Under the pieces are notes generated by a model. It saw nothing but the letters and a program-made list of their open reading frames with translations. It ran no database searches and was not told the origin of the DNA. A stretch of DNA of 14,313 bases from Candidatus Moraniibacteriota bacterium (GTDB lineage Bacteria > Patescibacteriota > Minisyncoccia > Moranbacterales > GCA-2747515). A program made the translations under genes and the position numbers. The stretch lies in contig JALVPE010000096.1 in assembly GCA_027031945.1 (NCBI GenBank), positions 1 through 14,313 on the forward strand. The letters run 5' to 3'. Numbering within the stretch: position 1 is the stretch's first letter; each line of letters begins with the position of its first letter. Shown one piece after another: positions 12,909 to 14,313 of the stretch.

Positions 12909-14183
12909 ATGAAAAAACAAACGGTCGTAGTAATTGGACTTGGATATGTGGGACTTCCTCTAGCTGTACGTGCAAAAGAACGTGGATATAACGTCATTGG
13001 AATTGACCTTGATAAAAAGAAAATTGATTTAATTAATAATCAAATATCACCAATTGAAGATAGTTACCTCAGCAAAAACTTGCCAAAATTTCCTATCAAT
13101 GCAACACGTGATATTAAAAAAATTAAAAAAGCTGATATCGTTCTTATTTGTGTTCCAACACCTGTTGACAAAAGTTTTAATCCAAACCTTGAGTATGTAC
13201 GTAGTGCTTGTGTAATGGCAGTAACAAATTTAAAAAAAGGCGCACTAGTCGTACTTGAGTCAACTGTAAATCCAGGAGTAAGTGAAGAAGTTGTTAAACC
13301 AATATTTGAAGAACAAAATCTTAAAGTTGGTAAAAATGTTTTTATTGCTCATTGTCCAGAACGCATTAATCCCGGAGATCCTAAATGGGACATTACAAAC
13401 ATTCCTCGTGTCGTTGGAGCTTTCTGTGACAAAGGATTGAAAAAAGCAATAACATTTTATGAATCAATTGTTGATGGTGAAATCCATCCAATGAAACATA
13501 TTCGAGAAGCAGAGGCTTGTAAAATTGTTGAAAATTCCTTTCGAGATATAAACATTGCTTTTGTCAATGAACTAGCAAAATCTTTCGATGCACTTCATAT
13601 TGATATCAAGGATGTTATTGATGGAGCAAGTACAAAGCCTTTTGGATTTATGCCACATTATCCTTCTTGTGGTATAGGTGGACATTGTATTCCAGTTGAT
13701 CCCTATTATTTGATTAAGCGTGCAAAGCAGGCAGGATTTGATCACAAATTTCTTCGTACTTCCAGAAAAATAAATAATTCTATGCCAGAATATACAGTGG
13801 AATCTCTACGAGATAAACTCAACAGCATTAAAATGCCTATCAATGGAACAAATATTGGACTTCTTGGTATCGCCTATAAAGCAAATGTTGATGATGACAG
13901 AGAATCACCATACTACAACATCATTAAATTGCTCACAAAAAATGGTGCCAAAGTACATTCATTTGATCCACATATTAAAGAGAAATCCTCTGTCAAAACA
14001 CTTACAACACTTCTCAAAAAATCAGAAGCACTCATTCTTGTTACTGATCACGGTGAATTTGATATTATTGATGGAAAACTATTAAAAGAACATGACATTA
14101 AAATTATTATTGATGGAAAAAATATATTAGACAAACAAGACATGAAGAAAAATGGAATTATTTATAAAGGCATTGGTAGATAA
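12909..14183 (+). CDS. Nucleotide-sugar dehydrogenase (UDP-glucose/UDP-HexNAc dehydrogenase family)
   Basis: Oxidises C6 of a nucleotide sugar to the uronic acid with two NAD+, giving an acidic sugar for surface glycan. Of 424 residues, VVVIGLGYVGLPLA (6-19) is the NAD-binding site, CVPTPVD (81-87) and ESTVNPGVSEEV (117-128) are family blocks, AHCPERINPGD (147-157) leads the linker, and EACKIVENSFRDINIAFVNE (202-221) holds Lys205 and Asn209. GIGGHCIPVDPYYL (255-268) has the catalytic Cys260. GIAYKANVDDDRESP (320-334) marks the C-terminal domain. TKPFGFMPHYPSCGIGGHC looks more like UDP-N-acetylhexosamine dehydrogenases of the WbpA/TviB type than UDP-glucose enzymes, a tentative reading. All catalytic residues are present. 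The ATG at 12909 fits the family start; an ATG at 12891 would add six residues. Neither has a Shine-Dalgarno sequence. Confidence 0.93.
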   Translation: MKKQTVVVIGLGYVGLPLAVRAKERGYNVIGIDLDKKKIDLINNQISPIEDSYLSKNLPKFPINATRDIKKIKKADIVLICVPTPVDKSFNPNLEYVRSACVMAVTNLKKGALVVLESTVNPGVSEEVVKPIFEEQNLKVGKNVFIAHCPERINPGDPKWDITNIPRVVGAFCDKGLKKAITFYESIVDGEIHPMKHIREAEACKIVENSFRDINIAFVNELAKSFDALHIDIKDVIDGASTKPFGFMPHYPSCGIGGHCIPVDPYYLIKRAKQAGFDHKFLRTSRKINNSMPEYTVESLRDKLNSIKMPINGTNIGLLGIAYKANVDDDRESPYYNIIKLLTKNGAKVHSFDPHIKEKSSVKTLTTLLKKSEALILVTDHGEFDIIDGKLLKEHDIKIIIDGKNILDKQDMKKNGIIYKGIGR

Positions 14184-14254
14184 TTCTATATATAAAATAT
14201 TTATAATACATATCACTTGTAAATATTATACAAATTTAAATATCCATCTCATTA

Positions 14255-14278
14255 AAAGACGCATTGCAATGTGTCTTT
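14255..14278. repeat. 24-bp near-perfect palindrome after the dehydrogenase gene
   Basis: AAAGACGCATTG pairs with CAATGTGTCTTT at 11 of 12 positions, the exception being a G-U pair in RNA, with no spacer. It lies 71 bp past the dehydrogenase stop and could weakly terminate that transcript, although only a short run of T follows. It shares AGACGCATTG with the composite repeat at 9296-9336. The rest of 14184-14313 is AT-rich with no gene that I can see. Confidence 0.55.
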
Positions 14279-14313
14279 ATAAGATGTACAATTAAATAGT
14301 AATCAAATAAAAA

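Overview
The window is an AT-rich stretch of bacterial DNA coding almost entirely for cell-envelope functions. TGA ends several genes (for example the radical SAM gene and the 21-codon ORF), so the standard bacterial code applies and the recoded Gracilibacteria/SR1 code does not. Low GC, very tight gene packing, many genes without a Shine-Dalgarno sequence, LCP and glycosyltransferase genes, small membrane proteins of unrecognised family and short perfect palindromes inside coding sequence all suggest a Patescibacteria/CPR-type genome. This placement is an inference from style; the window has no phylogenetic marker.

Layout. Positions 145-7729 form one minus-strand block that reads like a single operon. 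In transcription order it holds a Nudix hydrolase, a four-helix-scale small membrane protein, a radical SAM enzyme of the tetraether lipid synthase (Tes/MJ0619) type, an isoprenylcysteine/phospholipid methyltransferase-like protein, an Lgt-family diacylglyceryl transferase split by a frameshift, a second small membrane protein paralogous to the first, a family 4 glycosyltransferase, an LCP ligase and a family 2 glycosyltransferase. Gaps are 0-45 bp and one junction is a 4-bp ATGA overlap.

Positions 7782-8083 hold a self-contained minus-strand mini-gene of 63 codons with its own promoter, strong Shine-Dalgarno sequence and terminator. It is followed upstream by an O-antigen ligase/polymerase-like membrane protein (8069-9646) carrying several palindromic or repeated insertions in frame. 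Positions 9646-10240 hold a plus-strand unit with a near-consensus sigma-70 promoter, a 21-codon hydrophobic ORF, a 122-codon ORF of unknown function and a terminator. A second family 4 glycosyltransferase (10314-11474, minus) ends at a 36-bp perfect palindrome. A Gfo/Idh/MocA oxidoreductase (minus) and a nucleotide-sugar dehydrogenase (plus) are divergently arranged from 12735-12908.

Together the genes suggest synthesis, assembly and attachment of a surface glycan: sugar-nucleotide oxidation, glycosyltransfer, polymerisation or ligation, and LCP-mediated anchoring. Embedded in the large operon is a compact lipid-modification cassette (radical SAM + methyltransferase + Lgt-like protein between two paralogous membrane proteins), which is the most novel-looking part. 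No intergenic gap exceeds 300 bp. Positions 1-144 and 14184-14313 hold no gene that I can see; no tRNA, rRNA, CRISPR array or IS element was recognised.
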